From Bigelowiella natans CCMP2755 (Eukaryota > Cercozoa > Chlorarachniophyceae), in contig ADNK01000583.1 of the NCBI GenBank assembly GCA_000320545.1, positions 25,001-89,000 of the forward strand: 64,000 nt of DNA, written 5' to 3'. Shown piece after piece: positions 22,807 through 32,888 of the stretch. Every line of letters begins with the position of its first letter. Position 1 is the first letter of the stretch. The translations under genes and the position numbers were made by a program. The notes under the pieces are model-generated. The model was not told the DNA's origin, did not search any database, and saw nothing but the letters and a program-made list of their open reading frames with translations.

Positions 22807-24636
22807 TTTCTCTTTCATTCATTCTTCCCTCTCTCTTCTGGCTATAATGTGTTGTACCCACACTTCACCATGTGTATGATAGCATCGCAACCATGCGCCG
22901 AGCCAGTTAGCTACCCAGCCTGCTACTCTAGTACTACTGCATGTGCCTGTGCGCACACAGCGTGCTAATAAATTGCCACGCTGCATCACGACTGTGCGTA
23001 CATGCCTAGCTACATCTATCTATGCGTGTTGTAGCTATTTTTACGAAACATGTACGTTCGTTGTTCTCATTGTTGTGGCTAGTTAGCAGTTGTTGTGCAC
23101 ACGGTGACGACGACATGCACACGCACACGCGCTGCCTGAACTCATCTAGTCATGTCTCTGTGCGCAATGCTAGAATGATTCACATTGCATGCATGTTGTG
23201 TGCACAGTAAGCCGAACTACGATGCGGATGCAATGAATGAATTCAATTTGTTCAATGATCACCCTAATGTAGCCATGCTAGCATGCAAGCCAGCGGCTAG
23301 TGCACACTGCTGGACCAGCACGCTGCTAGAGTGCACTCCAGTGCAAGCTAGTCTAGCTCTAGCAAAGTTTACACGTAGCAGTGTGCACTGCAGACTAACT
23401 AGTGCACCATGTTTGCCTAGTTCTAGAGTTGCGCTCACGCTCCATCTCTTCTCTGCATCTAGAGATGATGTCTAGATGTCTAGACGGTGCGATGAACTAG
23501 GGAATGCTAGCATGCACTGGTGCTCTGACACACACACACTGGCACACCTCACAGACACGTACACGACGTTAAGCATGCACATGCAAGTGCATGTGGTTCA
23601 GTGGTTGCACCATGACAGATCCAGAGATGAGGGCGGACTGGCGGAGGGGGCTAGGGGGCACTGCTAGCACTGCTAGACTGCACCACTAGACTAGTTTAGC
23701 AGTGCTTGCAAGACGAGTGCACCGCTGCGTCTCTAGATCTAGGCATCGATCGCAAACGTGTTTGAACAGTTTGTGAAGCCGTCACGATGATGCCTGCTAC
23801 TAGACAGCTGCGTCGATGTTGTTGATGAGAATTCAAGTTTCGTGCACTGGTGCCATGTGTGCACATCTGATCCAGACTGGTGGACGGACATTTGCAGACA
23901 CAAGCGTCACGCCCAACAAGCACTAATGACATGCATTGCACTTTCTTTGCACAGGATTGAACACGTTCACATGTTTGCAATTGGCTTGTGCACCTGAACG
24001 TTGATTTGTTTGAACCGAATTGTCGATTGCAAACAACTTTGATTCAATCAAAATTTGAAAGACGCTTCTGACAACTTGTGATGCATCACTACGTGCCTTG
24101 CTAGCTTGTTCATGCACAAACAACACATGCACATCGTGTCATTGCAATAAGTCCATCATGTTCCATCTTTTCATCATCAACAGGTGCTGGTGCCTCATTT
24201 TCCTCTCATCAGCAGGAGGAATGTTCGGTTCAGCAGAAGGAGGTTGTTCTTGTTCCATCTCGATCATGCACCTGTGCGATCGAGAAACAATGCGATTGAA
24301 TGTGAATGGCAAACGCGCTCGCTGATGTCTTATAGTCTGCCTAGCTAGCCTGCGAATGTGCGATGCTGCGCGCAGTGCGCCTCACCCATCATGCCATCTA
24401 GCTATATAGCCATGCTAGCATGCTGCACTGCACGTGCATGCAGCTACAACTTGAGCCGCTGCGATGCACCATGCATGTGTGCGTGCACGTGCAGCGGCGT
24501 GTTGTTGGTTGTGTGTGATCATGGCCTAGATGTTTGCACAATGGACACACATGCGATACACGCGTACATGTGACATGTGCAACGCACATGTTGCACTATA
24601 TTCGCTAAACTAATAGCAATTGTGGAAACCATGTAA

Positions 24637-24676
<40 letters not shown>

Positions 24677-24755
24677 CATAGCACATATTATATCATGTCT
24701 TGACCAGGCTTGCAATAATGTCCTCACAATTTTATTATCAATCTCAAACTTTAGT
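22555..24755. repeat. Long GCATGC/CTAGC-rich intergenic block with CT and GT microsatellites
   Basis: CT run at about 22763-22803, GT run at about 24638-24673, between them 1.8 kb of TGCATG/CTAGC-rich sequence with only short unrelated frames. One dispersed-repeat copy at about 23218. No gene seen. Confidence 0.6.
23218..23303 (+). repeat. Dispersed repeat, copy C
   Basis: Contains GCGGATGCAATGAATGAATT, TTGTTCAATGATCACCC and TAATGTAGCCATGCTAGCAT, ending AAGCCAGCGGC. Good match to copies D and E. Confidence 0.65.
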
Positions 24756-24986
24756 TTACGAGGGAGAATAAAATTGGACAACGTCACTCTCAATCAACTC
24801 ATTGTCCCTTAACCACTTCTTTTCATAATACCAACCTCCATGATAACCGGCAGGAACGTTGAGATAAAGCACATTACCTACGACTGTACATCTAATGCAG
24901 TCCTTCATTCCTTTGTTACTCAAAGCTAGGTTCCAATCAGAGGAACCACATGTTCTAGGAGCCATTAACACATTTCTACCGACCAT
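24756..24986 (-). CDS. Small hypothetical protein, 76 codons
   Basis: Compact open frame starting MVGRNVLMAPRTCGSSDWNL and containing VVGNVLYLNVPAGYHGGWYY, KKWLRDNELIESDVVQFYS. It lies only 43 nt beyond the plastid L4 stop, same strand, with in-frame stops between, so it is not an L4 extension. Composition is protein-like (aromatic- and Gly-rich). Could be an independent short gene or a last exon whose partners I missed. No family recognised. Confidence 0.4.
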   Translation of the reverse strand: MVGRNVLMAPRTCGSSDWNLALSNKGMKDCIRCTVVGNVLYLNVPAGYHGGWYYEKKWLRDNELIESDVVQFYSPS

Positions 24987-25029
24987 TACTATTTATCATC
25001 AAGAATCCATCTTCATAATCCTTAGACGC

Positions 25030-26100
25030 TTATGCTGCAACTGCCTCTGCAGCAGGAGCTTCTTCCTGTGCATTCTCCCCAAATATGTTCTTCATAGTTT
25101 CAAAGGCTTTCTTTTCCATGATAATTTTATCAGCCCCAAGGACGTCTATGATGCGGAGGGAGGTTGGCTTATTGATTTTTAACTTATCAATATTTCTTGC
25201 CGAAAGAAGCGCATTTCGTTTTTGACCCTCAACCACAAGGAGAACCTTTTCTTCGGACGGTTTCGCGCCAACACGGTCTAAGAAATCTGCCATATTCTTC
25301 GTCTTAGGGGATTCAAACTTACCATCGAGATCTTCCACAAGGATCACATCGGAAGAGGCAGATTGTAGTGCGGTTGCCATGGCAATGCGGCGTTCCTTTT
25401 GGTTCATATCAACTGACCAATCTCTTGGCTTTGGACCGAAGATAATACCTCCACCAGGTTTAAGTGGTGTACGTCTTGACCCTTGACGAGCATTACCCGT
25501 CTTCTTCTGTTGGTAAGGCTTCTTACCACCACCACGCACCTCAGATTTTGTTTTTGTGGACGCGGTACCAGCTCTCATAGAGTTACGAGCATACATTAGA
25601 TAACGGTGAACAAGGCCCTTTGCAGTCTCTGGTCGAGCAACTTTAAGAGACATATCATCTGAACCCACAACTTGCCCATCGAAGTTTTTGACCTCCAACT
25701 TCACAGGATCAGCCATAATTGATTTTCCTTTGTATGGTCCAGTAGATGGAGCCCTTGGTTCTTTAACGAACTTTTGTCCAGGACGAAGACCTAAATGTAT
25801 TTGAGTTAGTTTGACGTGCTGCAATGTAATTTCCGTGATTCTAAACCCACCTGTCTCTTGGAACTTTTTAATTGCCTCATTCTGCTGACGCGAGGCATAT
25901 CCAGCAAGTCCAGGATTACGGGGCTGTACTGCAGAGTAAATTGGAGCAAAAGCACCACGAGGTGCAACTACGGCAGAGCTAGCTACATTGCCCAGGCCGG
26001 TGGTATAAACGCATCCCAAACCCACACAAATTCCCACTGCGACAGCCACCAACAAAGATGACGCCGTTATCGATGTTCTTCGATCTAAAATGATATTCAT
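25030..26100 (-). CDS. RPL4: Nuclear-encoded plastid 50S ribosomal protein L4 (uL4c) with targeting leader
   Basis: Two exons, 26100-25851 and 25790-25030, joined within a Gly codon; 336 residues. The 60-nt intron is stop-free and divisible by three, so genomic DNA reads through. The mature part is bacterial-type L4: HRYLMYARNSMRAGTASTKT, SEVRGGGKKPYQQKKTGNAR, RRTPLKPGGGIIFGPKPRDW, then SSDVILVEDLDGKFESPKTK. uL4 lines the peptide exit tunnel. The leader (MNIILDRRTSITASS then LLVAVAVGICVGLGCVY) is a signal peptide followed by a basic, acid-free stretch, as in bipartite plastid targeting. An upstream in-frame Met at 26169 exists; 26100 places the hydrophobic core at the right distance. Ala/Glu-rich C-terminal tail. 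Confidence 0.9.
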   Translation of the reverse strand: MNIILDRRTSITASSLLVAVAVGICVGLGCVYTTGLGNVASSAVVAPRGAFAPIYSAVQPRNPGLAGYASRQQNEAIKKFQETGGFRITEITLQHVKLTQIHLGLRPGQKFVKEPRAPSTGPYKGKSIMADPVKLEVKNFDGQVVGSDDMSLKVARPETAKGLVHRYLMYARNSMRAGTASTKTKSEVRGGGKKPYQQKKTGNARQGSRRTPLKPGGGIIFGPKPRDWSVDMNQKERRIAMATALQSASSDVILVEDLDGKFESPKTKNMADFLDRVGAKPSEEKVLLVVEGQKRNALLSARNIDKLKINKPTSLRIIDVLGADKIIMEKKAFETMKNIFGENAQEEAPAAEAVAA

Positions 26101-26712
26101 CTGTGAGATTAAATGATGAAATTCGAGAAGGGGGGGGGCACCTTCTATGTGGTGGTATGCGGCGTGCATGAGATTTTCAGAACTAAGTCAAATGCCACAA
26201 ATATTACCATTTTTTATGAGCGACAGGTGTATTTAGGTTGTCTTATCTGATGAATGCATATACTTGCCTACTTTTACCATTCTCAGCGTTCTCTGGTTGA
26301 GAGTGCCGCTCGACTCCCTACGGCAGGAAAAACAAGTTAATTTTTCGCGTAGAATTTGCTCAAGGTCGATTATCAGGAGTTTCGGATTCTCACAGACAAC
26401 TTCCCTCTAGAATATCACAAGTCTTACCTCACACGGCGTCGATATCCCCTTGTTTTTGGTACTTTATTATTGAGCCTTCTCGGTTAAAACTTTGGAATAT
26501 TAATACTTCGGCTGCTTCTGAAAAAGGACCGGGCTCGTCTCAGCGAGCCTTCGAGGTTTCGGTCGGAGCAATGGCCGAAAATATTGCAAATATATACTAT
26601 GCGACATCAATTATTGAATGTCGTACTACATAAATAGTGCCTTATCTGCGAAAATAGACTGTAATTTGCTCTGACGGGCTCCTTGCGCCATTCACCACCC
26701 CCCTTTCCCCTG
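26101..26712. promoter_or_regulatory. Shared divergent promoter region of plastid L4 and L13 genes
   Basis: About 610 bp between the two start codons of head-to-head plastid ribosomal protein genes. Contains a G-run near 26130 and CTCGGTT/TTCGGTCGG-like words near 26480 and 26560. No further gene seen. Confidence 0.5.
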
Positions 26713-28053
26713 ATGCACGACTACATCGAGATCCAACCGGCTCCGGCCTCGGGACACAGAAGACGGCAAACTCTGGGGTTTGTGGCAGTTATTGCGACCG
26801 TTGCGATTGGTTGCTTCGCATACGGCCTTAGTACCGGAGAGAAGGGTCTCCTCGAGCTCTCCCCGTCCAGAGCCGCAACAAAAATGTCGGTAGTGAATAT
26901 GCTTCCATCAACCATGGGAATTGATCGGACTTTGAAATGCAATTCCGCCAAGAACTTTTTGAGAAAGACAACGAAAACGCTGGAGAAAGTGGATATGCCT
27001 GCAGACATTGTACCTACCATTTTATCATCATCATCTTCGTGATTTTCTTTTGCGTTTTGTTTTTGGAATTGAACTCAAGGAGAAGGGGAACTCTAGATGC
27101 AGCAATTTCTATTACCATCTTTGATTTAGAAATATTCGTGTGTTGCGCTACTATCATGTGCGATTTTCGCATTGTCGATGTTGATGCACCTGTATATGAT
27201 CTATGCAGCAATATTCACGAGAGGGATTCATATCAAAAATTAAAAAAACTATCCGAATACATGCATGCAACAACAGAAACTATGGCGCATAAAGATTTGT
27301 ATTTTGTTGAATGATTTTGATGAGAGTAAAAGGCGCAGTTATCCTTGTAGGATTAGAGTTTAATATACGACAAACCCGATGTTCTCCCTATCTTAGGAAA
27401 TTGTTGGCCCTGATCCTCTCCAGAGAAAATCTTACTACCCGAAGCTAGCTGATACTAAGGTTAATTTTTTGGGTTAGTCATAATGAGGGGGTACGCAGGA
27501 ATCTTATTCTTTGTATGGATGCAGGCCTCGAAGGAAACCTGGATCGTTCTCGATGCTCAGGATCAGATTCTTGGACGTCTCGCTTCATTAGCAGCTACAC
27601 TTGTGATGGGAAAATGGCACCCTCTATATCACCCAGCAATGAATATGGGAGCACACGTCGTAATTATCAACGCGGATAAGGTACGCGTTACAGGCCGAAA
27701 GTACACTGATAAACTGTACAAGCGCCATGTAACTGGACGCCCGGGCTCGATGAAATCCGAGGCTTTCCGTGATCTCCAAGCAAGGTTTTTTTGTGATTTA
27801 CCTAGATACAAGTAACCGTTTTCAATGAGATGTGTGTTAATCAGAATCCCTGAACGTATCGTTGAAGTCGCTATCAAAGGAATGCTTCCAAAAACTCGCC
27901 TCGTAATTTAATTCGCTTCCAATTCATATATGGGCTTCCAATCAAAACTAATCCCTATCTACAACACAGGGACGCGAGCAATTCAAGCAACTGCACATCT
28001 ATGCTGGAGATGAGAACCCTCACACATCCCAAAAGCCTGTCGACTTAACGTGA
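26713..28053 (+). CDS. RPL13: Nuclear-encoded plastid 50S ribosomal protein L13 (uL13c) with targeting leader
   Basis: Exons 26713-27009, 27397-27459, 27525-27784, 27845-27902, 27970-28053; phases agree, 253 residues. Core: KETWIVLDAQDQILGRLASL, VVIINADKVRVTGRKYTDKL, YKRHVTGRPGSMKS, IPERIVEVAIKGMLPKTRLG, LHIYAGDENPHTSQKP: bacterial/plastid-type L13, an early 50S assembly protein. The N-terminal exon encodes about 20 polar residues, a hydrophobic segment (LGFVAVIATVAIGCFAYGL) and a basic Ser/Thr/Lys-rich stretch, fitting a bipartite plastid leader. The first donor (after ATT at 27009) is chosen for phase; it is the least certain junction. Confidence 0.9.
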
Positions 28054-28477
28054 GAGAATTTTTTACCTGCTTAACCGGAAATTTTGGTCTTCATCTCATT
28101 CCTTTGATATCCTCTCAGGTATAAGATTAGCAAAGGCCAGAGAGAAAGCTTCATGCAAGATAGGGAACTGGTTAAAGAATAGATACTAAACTTGTCTAGA
28201 GGTACGGTTGGCAAGCCAATACCTTGTAGTTGCTGCGTTGTGGTCACGTGACTTTGATGTAAATAAAGTACATTTGCATTTGAATTGTGTATTCTTTTCG
28301 TTGGTACTTGAAGAGGCTTAACATTGTAATATATGTAGCGTGCATAGAAGTAATAGACTAAAGGCAGATATATTACGTATTGCAAGACATACATGCTAAA
28401 AAACATCGCGCTGGTTTTCTAGCACATCTAGCAGACATGTGTGTGGACACGCACGCGTAATAACCCGCTGCAGCGCA

Positions 28478-28556
28478 TGAGACGGATGCAATGAATTGAT
28501 CAAACTTTTTCAATGAAGGCCTTTCCAATGCAAGCTGTGCAATGCAGCGGCGCATG
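28478..28556 (+). repeat. Dispersed repeat, copy D
   Basis: GAGACGGATGCAATGAATTG, TTTTTCAATGAAGGCC, then CTGTGCAATGCAGCGGC. Confidence 0.65.
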
Positions 28557-28716
28557 TCAGCGTGCATGCTTGCGCACAGTATGGTGGTGTCCATGCAGTC
28601 AACATCATCATTCATCTAGTAGCATTGTGTCGAGTCGCACATCCCAACAACTATGTGTGCAGGCAGGCTAGCAGGCCAGCTAGCCAGCAAACGTCAGCTC
28701 TAGCAGAGCTTGCCAT

Positions 28717-28810
28717 GCATGAGACGGATGCAATTGATGAAATGAATGTTCAATTTTTTTCAATGATGGTCATCCCAATGCAGCCATGCTAGCGCGCAAA
28801 GCAGCGGCTA
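28717..28810 (+). repeat. Dispersed repeat, copy E
   Basis: GAGACGGATGCAATTGATGA, TTTCAATGATGGTCATCCCA, ATGCAGCCATGCTAGC and AAAGCAGCGGC. The most complete copy. Confidence 0.7.
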
Positions 28811-30406
28811 CGTGCAGCGCTTGAATTGTGTCCATTTGTTTCCATTGTCACACGTTGTTGCATGCACGAGAAAGCATTATTGCAATTTGGACATGGCTTG
28901 CTGTGCACAAATGATGGCATCTACTAGGCATGTCTAGATGTCGGTTCTGCGGTGTGCAACGCTGTGATCTCAGCTTGTTTTCCCATCTCCTTTGCTTCAG
29001 AGAGTTAGCTTGAAATCATGCTCACAGACAGGGCACACAGCACACAGCAGGTTGAAACGACGATGACGACGAAGCTTCCCATTGTCAAGAATTTTGTTGG
29101 TTGTCAAGTCGTCAGGTCCAAAGCCGTGAAGCATCGATCGGACCAGTCTAGCAGTCTGGCAGTGCCAGAGTGGCATCGAATCGATGAGAGTCGTCGTTGT
29201 CAAGTTCGAGATGGAGAAGCAATCAATCTGGGGCTCACTGCAGCAAGCTAGCAAGGTCATCAAGACTTTGGATTGCACACCAGAAAGCCTTGCAAATTGC
29301 ACATTGTCACCAGGTCAGTGGACGACACCTGCTAGCCTGCCAGCCTGTCTTGGTCCCCAATGCAAGAATGAGTTTCTCAGTGGAATTTATGACTTCAAAA
29401 ATCCCCGAGGTGACCACTGAGTCTCCGGGAGAGGCGGGTGGCGAGAAAGAAAACGGTGCACTTTGTTCGATTCCAGAACCTGAGCCTGGTTTGGAGCGTC
29501 GCTTTGCAGAACAGCAGCACGTCCAGGTGCACGGGAGCGTCATGTCCCAAGTTGCGCCAGCACGCTAGCACATGCCAACAACTTGAGAGAGACGCCTTGC
29601 CTGTCTTGCCAGGCATCCAAGCAGCGTTCACAGTGGAGGTGAGGTTGCCGTCCAATGTCCGCGGGGCTCCAGAGACTTTTCACACATCACTGCGCCTCCG
29701 CGTCACATGTTCACTTGTTCAGAACCGACAGGTCAAGGAGAAATCAACTAAAATGATGAAAAACCATCTCTTGAAATGAGTCAAGTCGCACCCTGTTTTC
29801 CACATGCTTTTTGGCAATGAGACTTGTTTACCACTGCGACATTGCGAGCGAATTGGAAATGCGTCACCACCCTGCCAAATTTCAAAATTTTGAAAGTTGA
29901 GAGTGGGGGTGGGAGCAGCGCTTCGAGATTGGGGAATAGAACGAGGAACGCCAGGGATGACAGGAAGGTTATTTTCCGTCGACACTCTCTTCAGGACGTG
30001 GACTCTTTTCCTCGTGGTCTGTTTGAGGATTATACCCCGAACAACCGCAGTCCAAACACAGACTCAGGCCAAAGTACAAGTCGAAATGCAAGCACAAGCC
30101 AACGCGACTTTCCACGGCACCATGAACTCTCTCATGGTAGATTTGCTAAATTGAGAATCTTTAGTTACCAATAATAAGCTGTGTCTTGGTCCTTTGCTCA
30201 TTTGTCCTCCATTGTGGTAAGATGGGGAATGAAAACCCAGCTTCTCCTGTGTCCTCGACGATGACAAAGCTCATGACACCTGCGCGCCGTCTTCCTATCC
30301 ATGCCTACGAATGTCCAGTCTCGATAAGGGTTCTAGTCTAATCTCTAAATAGCGAGCTTCGGAATTTATGGTAAACTGTGAAGTAATCATTACTGTGGAA
30401 TGATTG

Positions 30407-31229
30407 ATGTTAAAGACTCAGGAAGCTGTAAGGTTCATGAGAACAGAGCGATCTGCACTTCTTTCTTCACTTCGTGTCACAGTTTCCGAATACGATGGTC
30501 TGAGGTATTATGCTAGTGCAATGCAAAGATATGAAATTAATAGATGAAAGTAAATAAATAATATGTAAGAACACATGATAACTACGAACATGTTAAAGTT
30601 TTTCATCTTTTGTCGAACGACTGAGTTGTGAAAAACGATTATCAGGCATATGGTGGAAGCAAAGACTGCAGAATTAAACGCACATATCGTGGCTCTAAAC
30701 AATGTAGACCGAATTCAACAAAAAAATAGTACAATGCATGAAATAGATTCACAGATTTTTTCATGTGGCAATTTTGTCCAAATTAAAGTTATTTGTTCAT
30801 CGCTCTCTTTCCGTTGCAATAGCTAAAAGCCAACCTGGGGGATATGCACAAACAAGTGCAGTCAAAAAAGTATCGTGTGAGGGAGCTTGAGCATAAGGTC
30901 GGTATCTCCTCTTCTCGACACTTTTTTTGAACACACGAAAGGAAATGGCTTGGAATTCAATTGTGCCTGCTGCCGAATATTTCTAGGAGCACCTCGCAAA
31001 GCTCTCTGATGTGATGACGTGCCTGGAAAAGAACAAGAAGGAGATAGAGACTGACCAGGCAAGCCGCAACAAGCTTCTTACAGATTTGAAAAAACAAAAA
31101 GAAGACCTGACTTCCCAACTCAAGCAAATAGCCAGCAGTGTGGAGCAGCTTTCTACTGCATCCGCAACAGGACAACCCGATCAACAACAAGGTGAAGGAG
31201 GCGAAGGGTCTGAGAGCAAAGATAACTAG
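30407..31229 (+). CDS. Small coiled-coil protein, unknown family
   Basis: Exons 30407-30504, 30646-30703, 30823-30897, 30987-31229; phases 2/1, 0, 0 agree; 157 residues if the Met at 30407 is the start. Almost entirely heptad-like helix: MLKTQEAVRFMRTERSALLS, HMVEAKTAELNAHIVALNN, LKANLGDMHKQVQSKKYRV, EHLAKLSDVMTCLEKNKKEI, LKKQKEDLTSQLKQIASSV, then a Gln/Gly/Glu tail. An acceptor-like CTCAG just after the Met means further upstream exons are possible. Could be a tether or subunit of a helical complex; no specific family is justified. Confidence 0.65.
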
Positions 31230-32700
31230 TATGTAATGTTGATTTTTAGCGGCTCAAAGGTTCAAAGTCTGGTGTCAACATGCCTGAATTATCACATCTA
31301 CATCCGATTATGTGGAAGACGTGGTCATCTGATGCTGTGGAAGTGCGCACAATGTAGACCAAGCCTGTGGAAGCCATGATGACACGCGCAGCATGCAAGT
31401 GTCGCCGTGCAACGCATTCACAATGGACAACGTAATGTTGCACGCACATGCATGAAGTTTTGTGACAACAACTAGACAGCACAATGATTCAATTTGGTTC
31501 ATGATTCGAATTGAAGTCATGCCTGGGCATGTCCCTAGAGAATCGTGCGTTTCAACATCGCGCACAGTGCACATTGCCAATTGTTTTGCTAGTTTGTGTC
31601 TTTGGGGACAAGATGCGTGGGATGCGCGTTCGCGATGACATTGTTATTTGCCCACATGTCGGTCTAGCGATTTCCTAGCATGGCATGGTAGCATGCAGCA
31701 TCACGAATTTAAAGCATCGACCTACTTCAAAATTGGAGCCAGGAAGCATGTTGACTCGCTATCTACGCGTGCCATTCGTTATGCAGCGGCGAACAATAAA
31801 CATATATTTTGTTGTCCTAAAAATGAAATTTGGGTGATATGTGTGGCTTCAATAGTTGCGCATATTTGACTGGCGAAGAACGCACAGATCTGCTAACAAA
31901 ATGTATATGCAGTAGGAACTTGGCGCCTCCAACTGCAAATTGCTACTTGTAGAACATCGTGGATTTTCGTAGTGAATCCGTGAGATTCGCTAGTTTTGTA
32001 CCATGCCTACAATTCTGACTGAACTTCTTATTTCTGGCATTGTCTTCACAAATATGGACAAGCCAGTTCCCATCACCTTCCCTAATCAACAATGCATTTT
32101 GGTAACCTTCCTGTGCATGTCAAAGTTGATGCACAACCTTCGATAATGCCCATATGCAACTCATTTGGCATTAGCATTTGGACGGGGGAATTCATATCTC
32201 AGCCATTCTTCGTAAGTGCTATTTTTCTGTTTATGAAAGATAGGTTCTGCTCGCTCGATCACTTCTTTCTGCAAGGCCAACATTTAAATGGGAATAAGCA
32301 CAAATCTCATCACAAATACTTATGAATTGCATCGACTACGAATAGATTGTGATAATTCCCGTACATTTCCAGATTTTCTCCCTTGTGATTTGATTTCCCC
32401 CTCATAATTCTGGATGTGTGATCCTGGTGGTATGGCCTTGAATCAACCGAACTTGCCATAGAGACACACAACCACACACGTACATGCATGCACTGCATGC
32501 ACACACACGCAGAAACACACACACTCACGCGCGCGCGTGCACACACACACACACACACACATCTCTCATTAGTCTATATCCCGTGTCCTGTGAGTGCCCA
32601 AGAAAGGCGTGTATCACAACTACACAACTGCCTTTGTCATGTAAATGATGTGTACGTGGGAATAGTACTCAGTTTCTCCTTTGCGTCGTTAGCATTCTAA
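31230..32700. other. Intergenic block between convergent genes
   Basis: GCATGC-rich repeat texture from 31260 to 31900, then A/T-rich DNA and a CA/CG-rich microsatellite at about 32505-32562. The 3' terminal exon of the next minus-strand gene may reach into the right part. No other gene seen. Confidence 0.45.
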
Positions 32701-32888
32701 TCGTGGAAATCTTGTTAGTCAACGAAACTTCAAATATGAACTAGAAGTAAAACCTGAAGCTTGAAGTAAATCATGTTCCAATATATAATGAAGACAAAGT
32801 ATGCGAAATACTCTCGATACTGATCAAGTTGAAAAGGTTTCTCATTATAGTTAATGTGTGATATTGTACAAATGTGTAAGTGAGTAAC

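Larger units (their letters stand above)
28054..30406. repeat. Repeat-rich intergenic block
   Basis: Two dispersed-repeat copies (28478, 28717) and TAGCAGTCTGGCAGTG-type words shared with 44.2 kb. Many short overlapping frames on both strands (28997-30267) lack conserved-looking segments or shared splice signals. I see no supportable gene. Confidence 0.55.

Noticed and set aside
29018-29779. Overlapping plus-strand frames as possible genes
   Set aside because: Several frames are open at once in repeat-like sequence, with no consistent splice chain or recognisable motif.
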